Source: Polaribacter sp. (GTDB lineage: Bacteria; Bacteroidota; Bacteroidia; Flavobacteriales; Flavobacteriaceae). From it: DNA of 64,000 nucleotides. Made by a program: the position numbers and the translations under genes. Shown piece by piece: positions 18,018 through 27,348 of the stretch (its first letter is position 1; every line of letters begins with the position of its first letter). The notes below the pieces were generated by a model, which was given only the letters and a program-made list of their open reading frames with translations, was not told the DNA's origin and made no database searches. The stretch lies in assembly GCA_020740485.1 (NCBI GenBank), contig DYMN01000002.1, positions 48,994-112,993 on the forward strand, written 5' to 3'.

Positions 18018-18941
18018 ATGACAAACGACTATAAAAAAACAAGTAAGCACTACATTATCAGCTTGGTAATGATTGCTATCGCTGCTTCATTATGGGGATT
18101 GGATGGGGTTGTTCTTACACCGCGATTATCAAATTTGCACGTTATTTTAGTGGTCTTTCTGCTACATGCCATTCCGTTTATTGCGATGAATGTGTTTCTT
18201 TTTAAACATTACAACGAACTATATAAGTTAGACCGAAAAGCTTGGTATTCTCTGATATGGGTCAGTGTTTTTGGAGGAGCAATAGGAACGATAGCTATTG
18301 TTAAAGCTTTGTTCTTAGTCAATTTTGAGCAACTTTCGGTAGTAGTATTACTACAAAAATTTCAACCTGTTTTTGCAATCATTTTAGCCGCTATTTTTTT
18401 AAAGGAAAAATTGAGTAAAGAATTTATCTTTTGGGGTATTATTGCCGTGTTTGGAGGTTATATACTCACTTTTGGATTCGATCTTCCCAGCTTTACTAGT
18501 TCGAATAATACGGAAAAAGCTGCACTCCTATCCTTGTTGGCTTCATTTTCATTTGCAAGTTCAACTGTATTTAGTAAAAATTTACTAAATAAAATTAATT
18601 TTATTTCTGCTACTTATTTTCGTTATGGTCTGACGGCATTTCTAATGTTTTTTGTCGTAATTTTTACAGGAACTTTTACTGAAATCAACAAAATAACTCA
18701 TGAAAATTGGACTATCATCGGGATCATATCCGTAACTACCGGCACCATTGCTATCTTACTTTATTACTACGGACTAAAAACAGTAAAAGCGAGTCATTCC
18801 ACCTTAGTCGAATTGTTTTTTCCTATCAGTGCTATTCTGTTAGATTATTTGGTAAATGGCGTTTTACTGTCCCCTATACAATGGTTAAGTACTGCTTTAA
18901 TGATTTTTGCCATACTCAAAGCCAGTTCTGTAAGTAAATAA
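18018..18941 (+). CDS. EamA/DMT-family transporter
   Basis: Inner-membrane drug/metabolite transporter superfamily member with about ten hydrophobic helices in two EamA repeats (about 15-145 and 165-300). Characteristic segments are ALFLVNFEQLSVVVLLQKFQPVFAIILAAIFLKEKL in the first half and KTVKASHSTLVELFFPISAILLDYL in the second. Substrate unknown. The length of 307 aa is typical. It is 22 bp before tsaB. Confidence 0.88.
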   Translation: MTNDYKKTSKHYIISLVMIAIAASLWGLDGVVLTPRLSNLHVILVVFLLHAIPFIAMNVFLFKHYNELYKLDRKAWYSLIWVSVFGGAIGTIAIVKALFLVNFEQLSVVVLLQKFQPVFAIILAAIFLKEKLSKEFIFWGIIAVFGGYILTFGFDLPSFTSSNNTEKAALLSLLASFSFASSTVFSKNLLNKINFISATYFRYGLTAFLMFFVVIFTGTFTEINKITHENWTIIGIISVTTGTIAILLYYYGLKTVKASHSTLVELFFPISAILLDYLVNGVLLSPIQWLSTALMIFAILKASSVSK

Positions 18942-18963
18942 TTTCTCCTTAGATTTTTGTAAG

Positions 18964-19632
18964 ATGTCGTACATACTAAACATTGAAACTACCACCAAAA
19001 ACTGCTCTGTATCCATAGCTGCTGATGGTAAAATTCTAGCACTTGAAGAGATCAATGATGGGAATTATGCACATGCAGAATTTCTTAACCCTTTTATTGA
19101 TGCTGTTTTAAAAAAATCAAATCTTAATTTTAAAGATTTGAATGCCATTGCAGTGAGCAAAGGGCCTGGTTCCTATACCGGCTTGCGAATTGGAGTTTCC
19201 ACAGCCAAAGGTTTGTGTTTTGCATTGAATCTGCCCTTGATTGCCGTTGATACCCTTACTGTTTTATCTAAATCAATAGCTGTTGCTGCAGGCTATATTA
19301 TTCCGATGTTAGATGCTAGAAGAATGGAAATATATAGTGCCGTTTTCAATGCAAAAAACGAAAAAATTCTACCTACTCATGCTTTGATAATAGAAGAAAA
19401 CACTTTTGATCAATGGTTGTCAACGGGAAAAGTTCATTTTGTAGGAGATGCGGTAGATAAATGCGCCACTGCAATTCATCATCCAAATGCGGTTTTTTAT
19501 AAAAACACTTTTCCTTCGGCAAAAGATATGGTTGCACTAAGTCATGTAGCTTTTCAAAATAAAAATTTTGAAGATCTTGCGTATTTTGAACCGTATTATC
19601 TCAAGGATTTTATTGTAACCAAAAAAGTTTAA
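18964..19632 (+). CDS. tsaB: tRNA threonylcarbamoyladenosine biosynthesis protein TsaB
   Basis: Non-catalytic ASKHA-fold partner of TsaD in making t6A37 of ANN-decoding tRNAs. It starts with SYILNIETTTKNCSVSIA and has the family-specific KGPGSYTGLRIGVSTAKGL block at about residues 62-80, followed by LDARRMEIYSA. The 222 aa length fits. Its stop codon overlaps the stop of the convergent patatin gene (shared bases 19629-19632). A GATTTTTG sequence just upstream is one mismatch from the -7 consensus. Confidence 0.95.
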   Translation: MSYILNIETTTKNCSVSIAADGKILALEEINDGNYAHAEFLNPFIDAVLKKSNLNFKDLNAIAVSKGPGSYTGLRIGVSTAKGLCFALNLPLIAVDTLTVLSKSIAVAAGYIIPMLDARRMEIYSAVFNAKNEKILPTHALIIEENTFDQWLSTGKVHFVGDAVDKCATAIHHPNAVFYKNTFPSAKDMVALSHVAFQNKNFEDLAYFEPYYLKDFIVTKKV

Positions 19633-21854
19633 AACCAAAATCCCAATCTAACCGAAAAAATATTGTTTTTCAATTCGGGAGAGCGTGAATACGTGATTTG
19701 AAGGGGACCTGCCAGCGATTTTATTCCGTAAAATATTCCATATCCACTTTTCACTGCGTTAGTTATTTCAAAATCTTTGATGAAATTTTCATCAACTTTA
19801 GCGACATTTCCTTCTATTCCAAGAAAATGATTTTTCATGACTTCCCATTTTAAATTCACAGCTGTTTTTCTATAAGAAGAATTCCCAAACGAAGCAAACG
19901 GATATCCGTAAAAAGTAACAAAGCTGCAAAGTTGATTGTCATTGGTTCCTCCTACATGAAAATCGAGATAGGGATTTATATTTTGGGTAAAACTCAAACC
20001 TGCTTCTGTCTTTAGTTGCACAAATAATTTCTTGAAAACAGGAAATGCATAACCAAATATTGCTTTTCCTTGTAAAAAAGGTTGAAACAAATCCCCCGTT
20101 GAAGACAGATGCCATTTGCCGGAAATATGCATCGAAAAACCATTTTTAGGAAACATCCTGTTGTCATAATTATCAAATTTTAAATAGGCATAAGGATTAA
20201 AAAAATGGCTGTTTTCTAAATTAAAACCTACCCCATTGTTATTTAAATACTTTATTTTAATATAGTTATGCTCTATTCCGGTTCCAATTGCAAAGTTATC
20301 ACGGTATACAAATTGAAAGTTTATTTTGTTAGAAATATCCAATAAATCCAAATTTTGATTGTTGATTCTACCCGGAAGTGTTGAATTTACCGTATCAAAA
20401 ACAGGTTGAAAATCAAAGTTTTGCAAGATGGATTGGATGCCTATACTTGCGTGAACCCCATTGTCTTTGATATATTGCAGGTTATATCGTATATTTTTCC
20501 CTACGACCACATCAGCAGAAAAAAGATCATTAGTTAACAGCACATTATTATCCGTCCAATTCAGCAAAACACCTGCATTAAATAGATCATCATAATTTGC
20601 TCCAATTTGAATTTTACTCTTCACCTTATTTTCTGTCAATTTGATGTAGATGTCGCCTTTATTTCCATCAATTACAACCTTATGCTGAATATTACTAAAA
20701 TTTTCCGTAGCCCACAAGCGATTGATCCCTTTGAAAAATTCATCAAAAGTGATGTATTTTTTTCTTTTAATTTGTAATTTTTCGATGATATTTCCGTAGG
20801 TAAAGTGCTGATTTCCATCGACAATAATCTTATTGATTTGAAAGGTATCAATCAATTTTACATCGGGTTTTGGAGTATATTGATGAGGATTTTGTTTGGA
20901 ATACAGCTCTTTAATTTGATCAATTTGTTCCATTGCGGTATCATAACCAAATTGGATAATTTCTTCCGCTTTATCGAAAGAAAAAGTGGTGTATTTAGAT
21001 TCATCCAAAGGATGAATATAAATATCGGCTAACTTTTTTTTGCTGACTATATCTTCATTGACCATTTGGTAACTCACCATTTGCTCCATGATTTTTACCA
21101 CAGATTGCAACTCTTTTTTATCATATAATTTGTTGGAACTTACATCTACTCCAATGATAAAATCAGCGCCCATTGCTTTTACTTCTTTTATTGGAAAATT
21201 ATTGACCAATCCACCGTCAACTAATAATTTATCGTCAATCTCTATGGGTTTTACAACCGTTGGAAAGGCAGCACTTGCTCTAATGGCTTGTGCTAAATCA
21301 CCTTTGTTGAGCAGTACTTGTTCTCCATTTTCCAAATCCGTAGCAATACAGAGAAAAGGCGTTGGCAATAAATTGAAGTCATCAATTTTACTAACGTGCT
21401 GCAAGTATTTTGAAAGCTGATTCATAACATTTTGACCATTGCTCCAACCGGAAGGTAGGGTAATTTTATTAGCAACTACCGGTAATTTTACCGCATACTT
21501 ATCGTCGTTTTCTTTTTGAAAAAAAGGTTTATCCGAGCGTGCTATTTCTGCATCCATGTATTGGTCAAAGCGCATTTCAGTTACAATTTTTTCAATTTCT
21601 TTTGCCGAATAACCTGCTGCATATAATGCCCCCACTATGGAACCCATACTGGTGCCACCAATAAAATCAATGTCGATTTCGTTTTCTTCCAAAGCCTTTA
21701 AAACGCCAATATGCGCAAAACCTTTGGCTCCACCGCCACTCAGCACTAAGCCTACTTTCAACTCTTTTTCATCCCGAAAGCTTTCGGGATCGGTTTGGGC
21801 ATAGAAAGGATAGGAAAGCAGTAAAACGAATAAGATGGAAGCAAATTTTTTCAT
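19629..21854 (-). CDS. Patatin-like phospholipase with C-terminal BamA-like barrel
   Basis: Secreted two-domain protein. A signal peptide (about 1-20, ending FYAQ) precedes a patatin domain. That domain has the oxyanion-hole motif SGGGAKG (39-45), the nucleophile elbow GTSMG (Ser69) and the dyad DGG (Asp213). A POTRA-like segment (about 335-410) and a surface-antigen barrel that ends in FWF follow. The architecture is that of PlpD-type autotransporters (type Vd), in which the barrel sits in the outer membrane. All catalytic residues are present. The leader contains a perfect 11-bp hairpin, and a -7 element lies upstream. The 741 aa length matches full-length relatives. Confidence 0.92.
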   Translation of the reverse strand: MKKFASILFVLLLSYPFYAQTDPESFRDEKELKVGLVLSGGGAKGFAHIGVLKALEENEIDIDFIGGTSMGSIVGALYAAGYSAKEIEKIVTEMRFDQYMDAEIARSDKPFFQKENDDKYAVKLPVVANKITLPSGWSNGQNVMNQLSKYLQHVSKIDDFNLLPTPFLCIATDLENGEQVLLNKGDLAQAIRASAAFPTVVKPIEIDDKLLVDGGLVNNFPIKEVKAMGADFIIGVDVSSNKLYDKKELQSVVKIMEQMVSYQMVNEDIVSKKKLADIYIHPLDESKYTTFSFDKAEEIIQFGYDTAMEQIDQIKELYSKQNPHQYTPKPDVKLIDTFQINKIIVDGNQHFTYGNIIEKLQIKRKKYITFDEFFKGINRLWATENFSNIQHKVVIDGNKGDIYIKLTENKVKSKIQIGANYDDLFNAGVLLNWTDNNVLLTNDLFSADVVVGKNIRYNLQYIKDNGVHASIGIQSILQNFDFQPVFDTVNSTLPGRINNQNLDLLDISNKINFQFVYRDNFAIGTGIEHNYIKIKYLNNNGVGFNLENSHFFNPYAYLKFDNYDNRMFPKNGFSMHISGKWHLSSTGDLFQPFLQGKAIFGYAFPVFKKLFVQLKTEAGLSFTQNINPYLDFHVGGTNDNQLCSFVTFYGYPFASFGNSSYRKTAVNLKWEVMKNHFLGIEGNVAKVDENFIKDFEITNAVKSGYGIFYGIKSLAGPLQITYSRSPELKNNIFSVRLGFWF

Positions 21855-21870
21855 TTTTTTTCTTATTAAT

Positions 21871-21897
21871 CATCCGATGACTTATAGTCATCGGATG
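21871..21897 (-). promoter_or_regulatory. Perfect 11-bp hairpin in the patatin leader
   Basis: CATCCGATGAC (21871-21881) and GTCATCGGATG (21887-21897) are exact inverted copies around TTATA. It lies between the likely -7 element (21904-21911) and the start codon. No T-run follows on the minus strand, so it is more likely a stability or translational-control element, or an operator, than a terminator. Confidence 0.7.
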
Positions 21898-21903
21898 ACT
21901 TTA

Positions 21904-21911
21904 CAAAGTTA
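21904..21911 (-). promoter_or_regulatory. Probable -7 element of the patatin gene
   Basis: It reads TAACTTTG on the minus strand (TAnnTTTG) and would give a leader of about 40-45 nt containing the hairpin. Confidence 0.5.
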
Positions 21912-22029
21912 AGTATAAACTAATGCTTTGTCAACATTTAATTCAATAAATTCTAAAAATTATAGAACAAATCTTCCGGTATCCACTTAGACTTTTTTCA
22001 ACCTGTTAGCCTTTATGTCATTCAAATTC

Positions 22030-25000
22030 TTAGTGTATATAACCTCTGTTAAACCATTTTTTTCCTTTTTCTAATGAAATCAAGAAAAATACAGGGACAA
22101 CAATTAAGGTTAAAATTGTTCCAAAAGTCAATCCGTAAATCATGGTCCAAGATAAGGGTCCCCAAAATGAAACGGAGTCACCACCAAAAAAGATATGCGG
22201 ATTAAATTCGGTAAATAGTTTGGCAAAGTCAATATTCAGACCTACTGCCAAAGGTATTAATCCTAATATTGCAGCTATGGCGGTAAGAATTACAGGAGTC
22301 ATTCTTGCTTTTCCAGCTTCCATAATAGCATCATGAGGATTTAAACCTTCTTTAAGCTTAACATCTGCAAATTCGATAAGCAAAATGCCATTACGGACCA
22401 CAATTCCTCCCAATGCCACTACACCAACACCTACCATCACAATGGAAACGTCAATACCAAAAATGGCAATTCCAAAGAAAACCCCTATCAGAGCCAGTAC
22501 AATTTCACTCATGATTATAATGGTTCTTCTAAATGAATTAAATTGAATCATTATTATAACAAACATTAATCCTATTGAAACCAAAAAGGCACCAATTAAA
22601 AATGACATTGCTTCTTGCTGTTCCTCTTGCTCACCACCCATTTTAATGCTTATTTGATCTGCTTTCTGGAAGTTATTAATTTCAGATTGAATTTGACTTA
22701 CTATTTCATTGGCATTATAACCGGTAATGACATCGCTACTTAAGGTGATAATTCGTTTACCATCTTTTCGTTTTATACCACCATAAGTTGTTTGATAATT
22801 TAAATCTATAAAAGCACTTAAAGGCACTTCTCTTATCATGCCCCCTTTTCCCATATCTCTGTATATTACAGACATGTTTTTAAGAATATCTACGTTTGTT
22901 CTTTCTTCTTTTCTCACTCTTAGATTGATAGGATAGTCTTCTTTGGCATCTCTAAAACGTGAAATTTCTTTTCCGTAAACAGCTGTCCTGAGAGCCATTG
23001 CAACTTGCCCAGTACTGATACCTTCTCTATTGATTCTTTCTCGATTCAAGTCGAATAATAATTCGGGTTTATCAGATTGAAAATCAGATCGCAATTCAGC
23101 AATTCCATCTATATTACTCTTTAAAATAAATCGTTTTAATCTATCTGATGTATTTATCAAAGTATCGAGATTGTCACCGGTAATTTCAATTACTATTGGT
23201 TTAGCGGTTGGCGGACCATTTTGTTCTTTGTTTACATTTATTTCGGCTCCGGGAACATCTTTTATCGCTTTTCTGACCTTTTCAAGTAATTCTGTCGTAG
23301 ATTTACCATGTCGCTCGGCAAATTTCACAAAAGCGATAGTAATTTTTCCTTTGTTTGGAAAGTTACCAATTTCGTAACTTTGTGGGTCAGTAGCACCTAT
23401 TGTAACATTTGAAATTATTGAAGAAACCAATCCATCTGGGTCTTTATTTGTTTTTGGATCAATTTGCAAGGCAGTATATACTTTGTCTTCCAAACCTTTG
23501 AGTACCTCGTTAGTGTATTTTTGATCAACACCCACAGGTAAATTGAGGTATACATAAGCAAAATTTGGTTCTGCATCCGGGAAAAAAACTACTTTAGGTT
23601 TACGAATTGACAATGCAACAAAAGATAGGATAAATAAAACGATAACTGAAGATACGATTATAGCTTTATGATCTAAACTCCAACGTAAACTTCTTTCATA
23701 AAATCCGGTAAATTTTGGCCATATTTTATCTTGAAAATGTAATGTTAACTTGTTAAGATAGAATTTCTTCAAAAGGAGCATTAGATATACAAAAATTGAA
23801 AAAACAGCTAAACCAATATTGCCTATCGCAAAAAATATCAATGCTAAAACTCCAAATACAATACTTAGAATGGTTGTTCCACGTGTCCATTTATCGCTTT
23901 CGTGCAATTCTTCATCATGAGTTTTCATAAAGTCAATTGCAAAGACAGGATTAATAATATAGGCAACAATTAATGATGCTAAAAGCGTGATAATCAATGT
24001 TATAGGAAGAAAAAACATAAATTTCCCAATTACACCACCCCAAAATGCCAAAGGAATAAATGGCATTAATGTGGTCAAAGTTCCTGAAAATACCGGTAAA
24101 AATACTTCATGTGTTGCTTTGAGCGCCGCTTCTTTTATAGGTACTTTTCCATTATCAAATATTCGATGCGTATTTTCTATTACAACAATTGCATCATCAA
24201 CAACAATACCCAATGCAAGCAGGAAAGCAAATAATACAATCATATTGAGAGTAAATCCAATGGTTGGGAATACAACCATTGCCAATGCAACAGATAAAGG
24301 TACCGACATGGCTACAAAAAAAGCATTATTGGCTCCCATGAAAAAAGTAAGGATAATGGTAACCAACAAAAATCCAATAATAATGGTATTGATTAAATCA
24401 TGTAAAGTAGTTCTTGTTTCTTCTGATTGATCACCCGTAATAGAAATATTCAAATCTTTAGGTAATTCTTTTTCTTGCATTTCCTTGACCAAAGCGAAAA
24501 TTTTGTCGCTTGCAATGATGAGGTTTTCGCCACCCGATTTCACGACATTGAGTGTAATTACATTTTTACCATAATATCTCGCAAAACTTTCTTGCTCTTG
24601 ATATCCATCAGTAACTTTGGCAATATCCCCTAATCTTATACTCTTCCCATGGGGATTATTTACCATAATATCAGCAATTTCTTCAGCAGATTTGAATTCT
24701 TTTTTAATACTTAACTGACGTTTTTCATCATTTAAATCTACAGTTCCTGCAGTTACGTTTAGATTTTCATATTTTATAGCCATTTCAATATCAGAAAACG
24801 AAATTTGTGCAGATTGCATTTTAAAAATATCTACTGCAATTTCAATTTCTTTTTCCGGTGCACCCACAATGTCAACCCGTTTGATTTCTTTAATTCCTTC
24901 AATGCGCCCTTCTATTTTTTCGGCATATTCTTTGAGTTTGGAAAAGTCATAATTGCCCGAAATATTAAGATACAAAATCGGAATTTCAGAGACATCTATA

Positions 25001-25416
25001 TCTGTAATGGTGGGGTCGGACGGTAAATCTGTAGGCAAATCTGTCTTCGCTTTGTCCACTGCATCTTTTACGTCTTGCTTTGCTTTTTCAACCTCAACTT
25101 CGGTTCGGAATTCAGCAATGATAACAGAGAAATCTTGAAACGAATTACTTGTAACTTTTTTGAGCCCACTTAAGTTTTTTAATTGATCTTCAATGGGTTT
25201 TGTAACTAAGTTTTCCATATTTTCCGGTGAGGTTCCGGGATATACGGTTTGGACTATTATTTGAGGCAATTTTATCTCAGGAAAATTTTCTTTCGGAATG
25301 GAATTGTATTTAGCAACACCAATAACCATCAATAAAAAAGCAAATAAATATATAGCAGTCTTATTGTTAATTGGCCATTTTGCCGGATTTATACCTCTTG
25401 ATGATTGATGACTCAT
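22030..25416 (-). CDS. RND multidrug efflux permease (AcrB/HAE-1-like)
   Basis: Inner-membrane proton-driven pump of a tripartite efflux system. It has the expected 12-helix, two-porter-domain layout: helix 1 at about 20-40, first porter domain about 45-335, a helix bundle with LALGIVVDDAIVVIENTHR (proton-relay Asp pair near 406), and a second half with VGVVALGGIVVRNGILLIEFADV. The 1128 aa length is slightly longer than AcrB because of extra hydrophobic segments around 500-560. It is the last gene of a minus-strand operon of regulator, TolC, oxidoreductase, adaptor and pump. Substrates cannot be predicted. Confidence 0.95.
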   Translation of the reverse strand: MSHQSSRGINPAKWPINNKTAIYLFAFLLMVIGVAKYNSIPKENFPEIKLPQIIVQTVYPGTSPENMENLVTKPIEDQLKNLSGLKKVTSNSFQDFSVIIAEFRTEVEVEKAKQDVKDAVDKAKTDLPTDLPSDPTITDIDVSEIPILYLNISGNYDFSKLKEYAEKIEGRIEGIKEIKRVDIVGAPEKEIEIAVDIFKMQSAQISFSDIEMAIKYENLNVTAGTVDLNDEKRQLSIKKEFKSAEEIADIMVNNPHGKSIRLGDIAKVTDGYQEQESFARYYGKNVITLNVVKSGGENLIIASDKIFALVKEMQEKELPKDLNISITGDQSEETRTTLHDLINTIIIGFLLVTIILTFFMGANNAFFVAMSVPLSVALAMVVFPTIGFTLNMIVLFAFLLALGIVVDDAIVVIENTHRIFDNGKVPIKEAALKATHEVFLPVFSGTLTTLMPFIPLAFWGGVIGKFMFFLPITLIITLLASLIVAYIINPVFAIDFMKTHDEELHESDKWTRGTTILSIVFGVLALIFFAIGNIGLAVFSIFVYLMLLLKKFYLNKLTLHFQDKIWPKFTGFYERSLRWSLDHKAIIVSSVIVLFILSFVALSIRKPKVVFFPDAEPNFAYVYLNLPVGVDQKYTNEVLKGLEDKVYTALQIDPKTNKDPDGLVSSIISNVTIGATDPQSYEIGNFPNKGKITIAFVKFAERHGKSTTELLEKVRKAIKDVPGAEINVNKEQNGPPTAKPIVIEITGDNLDTLINTSDRLKRFILKSNIDGIAELRSDFQSDKPELLFDLNRERINREGISTGQVAMALRTAVYGKEISRFRDAKEDYPINLRVRKEERTNVDILKNMSVIYRDMGKGGMIREVPLSAFIDLNYQTTYGGIKRKDGKRIITLSSDVITGYNANEIVSQIQSEINNFQKADQISIKMGGEQEEQQEAMSFLIGAFLVSIGLMFVIIMIQFNSFRRTIIIMSEIVLALIGVFFGIAIFGIDVSIVMVGVGVVALGGIVVRNGILLIEFADVKLKEGLNPHDAIMEAGKARMTPVILTAIAAILGLIPLAVGLNIDFAKLFTEFNPHIFFGGDSVSFWGPLSWTMIYGLTFGTILTLIVVPVFFLISLEKGKKWFNRGYIH

Positions 25417-25422
25417 ATTTTT

Positions 25423-25464
25423 GAGTTTTGAGTTATATTATTTTTAGTTTTTAGTTTTGAGTTA
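25423..25464. repeat. Heptad array in the adaptor-pump spacer
   Basis: Plus-strand units in phase: GAGTTTT, GAGTTAT, ATTATTT, TTAGTTT, TTAGTTT, TGAGTTA. It sits 6 bp upstream of the pump start codon. The coding strand carries C and almost no G. Confidence 0.85.
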
Positions 25465-25486
25465 ATGCTATTTTATAAGCAATAAT

Positions 25487-26608
25487 TTATTTATTATTTG
25501 AAACTACTTTGATTAAATCACCTTCTTGCAAACCTTGATAACCCATGGTGATGATTTGATCATTTTCATATAATCCGGATAAAATTTCAACTTGACCATT
25601 ATATTTTTCTCCGGTTTCGACTTCGGTTTTAACTAATTTTCCATCTCTGATAATCAGAATGTAATCCCCTTCTTGTCCACGTTGGACTATACCGGATGCA
25701 ACTACCAATGCCTTAGGATTAGAATAACCGGCGATTTTTAATTCAGCAATCATATTGGGTTTATATTTATTGCTTTGAGGTAAATTAATTTCAACATTGA
25801 AGGCTCGAGAAAGTTCATCAATTGTTTTTGAAACATATTTTATTTTAGTTTTCAAAGAATCTTTTAAATCCGGAAAAGTAACTAAAACTTCGTCTCCATT
25901 ATTGACCAAATTTGCATAACTCTCTCCGATTTTAGCTTGTACTTTCAAATTTTTATCGCTTATAATTCTGATACCATAAGGAACCCCGGGACTAGCCATT
26001 TGACCAATTTTTATACTGATGTCATCTACAATTCCATTGATAGGTGATTTGATAGTGTATAGATTTCTTTGTGCTAAAGTGGTGTTTTTCTTTTTGATAA
26101 GTGATTCATAATTATTTTTTGCACTTAAGTATTGAACTTCAGTTCCAATTTTTTGATCCCAAAGATTTTTTTGTTTCATATAAATATCATTTGCAAAAGC
26201 AATTTGTTGATCCAATTCTTTGATTCCTTCAGAAATTACATGATCATCCAATCTTGCCAATATTTGACCTACTGCAACACGCTGACCGGTTTTAACTAAA
26301 ATACTCTTCACAATACCAGGAGATTCTGAATTGGCAACAATATTGTTTTCTGCATCTACAGACCCTTGTAAGGTTATATATTTAGTGAATTTAGTATATT
26401 TTATACTATCTATATAGACGGATTTTTCAATTTTATTGTCTCCAATGGTATTATCAACAATTTTTTCTAGTGAATCTATCTGTTTTTGCATGAGTTTTTG
26501 CTCATTTTTCAATTTCGTTAATAATTGTTTAGGGTCTTCTTGTTTTTTGCAACTTACAATGAAAATTATTGCAGTGAGCAGTAGTGAAATTAAATTTAGT
26601 TTTTTCAT
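25487..26608 (-). CDS. Efflux RND periplasmic adaptor lipoprotein
   Basis: Membrane-fusion protein linking the pump to TolC. A lipoprotein signal (MKKLNLISLL...IVSC, Cys20) anchors it to a membrane. A short coiled coil (about 30-55), a biotinyl-lipoyl half-motif (about 85-115), a helical hairpin (about 120-170), the second lipoyl half (about 175-205) and beta-barrel plus membrane-proximal domains follow. The 373 aa length is typical. It is in the same operon as the TolC-type channel and the pump. Confidence 0.93.
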   Translation of the reverse strand: MKKLNLISLLLTAIIFIVSCKKQEDPKQLLTKLKNEQKLMQKQIDSLEKIVDNTIGDNKIEKSVYIDSIKYTKFTKYITLQGSVDAENNIVANSESPGIVKSILVKTGQRVAVGQILARLDDHVISEGIKELDQQIAFANDIYMKQKNLWDQKIGTEVQYLSAKNNYESLIKKKNTTLAQRNLYTIKSPINGIVDDISIKIGQMASPGVPYGIRIISDKNLKVQAKIGESYANLVNNGDEVLVTFPDLKDSLKTKIKYVSKTIDELSRAFNVEINLPQSNKYKPNMIAELKIAGYSNPKALVVASGIVQRGQEGDYILIIRDGKLVKTEVETGEKYNGQVEILSGLYENDQIITMGYQGLQEGDLIKVVSNNK

Positions 26609-26670
26609 TTTTAAATTAGATTTGTGGTATTTTTATAGTTTGATTTGTAAAGAATTAAATTATTATTTGA

Positions 26671-27249
26671 TTAAATAAGATTTTTCCCAAGTTTTTTAAC
26701 TTCCTCTAACCATTCATTTCTTTTATTCTCATTAGAGAGTTTTACGGAACCAAAATAGGTTTGTTTTTTTAGTTTAATACCACAAAAACTCAATGTGGTT
26801 TTCATGGCTTTTCCACCCGGATTCCCAATAAACAATTTATAGAAAAAAGGTGGCGCATCCATTGTGGATATGATGTGAGCCGTTTTACCTTTCAGGAAAC
26901 TGTCCCAAGCCACGCGGTTTGGATTTTCTTTATACTTAAACGCAAATCCCGGTAGAAAAACATGTTCAATAAATGCTTTTACATTTGCAGGTGGTAAATA
27001 CCACCAAGTTGGATAGACGAAAACAAAATGCTCGTTTTCGGAGATTAGATTTTGAACATATTTTAAATCAATTGCTTCATTTTTGGTTTTAAAACCATGT
27101 AAAAAAGGACTTCCAAAATCCAAATCGACTATATGAATCAAATTCACTTCTGCACCAGCACTTATAGCCCCTTTTTGATAGGCTTCAGCCAATGCTAAAG
27201 AAAAACTTTCTTTTGCAGGATGACCGTTAATGATTAGAATTTTTCTCAT
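26671..27249 (-). CDS. NAD(P)H-dependent flavodoxin-fold oxidoreductase
   Basis: Cytoplasmic flavin-dependent reductase of the NQO1/KefF/MdaB superfamily, likely a quinone or xenobiotic reductase. The opening strand-loop ILIINGHPAKESFSLALAEAY binds FMN/FAD phosphates. VFVYPTWWYLPPANVKAFIEHVFLPGFAFKY is the family-diagnostic segment. The 192 aa length fits. It is inserted between tolC and the adaptor gene of the efflux operon, so it may reduce compounds related to those exported; this is inference from context. Confidence 0.9.
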   Translation of the reverse strand: MRKILIINGHPAKESFSLALAEAYQKGAISAGAEVNLIHIVDLDFGSPFLHGFKTKNEAIDLKYVQNLISENEHFVFVYPTWWYLPPANVKAFIEHVFLPGFAFKYKENPNRVAWDSFLKGKTAHIISTMDAPPFFYKLFIGNPGGKAMKTTLSFCGIKLKKQTYFGSVKLSNENKRNEWLEEVKKLGKNLI

Positions 27250-27284
27250 TTTAGATAATTAGGTTATTAATTATTATTTATTGT
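27250..27284. repeat. Heptad array upstream of the oxidoreductase start
   Basis: Plus-strand units in phase: TTTAGAT, AATTAGG, TTATTAA, TTATTAT, TTATTGT. It begins immediately upstream of the start codon. The coding strand has almost no G. Confidence 0.65.
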
Positions 27285-27313
27285 TTCTTCTTTTGTAAAA
27301 CATAATACTTGTA

Positions 27314-27348
27314 ACCTTAAACTTTAAACTTTAAACGTGAAACCTATT
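27314..27348. repeat. Heptad array overlapping the tolC stop
   Basis: Plus-strand units: ACCTTAA, ACTTTAA, ACTTTAA, ACGTGAA, ACCTATT. The tolC stop codon lies in the last unit. The coding strand is rich in G/T (TTAAAGT type). Confidence 0.85.
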
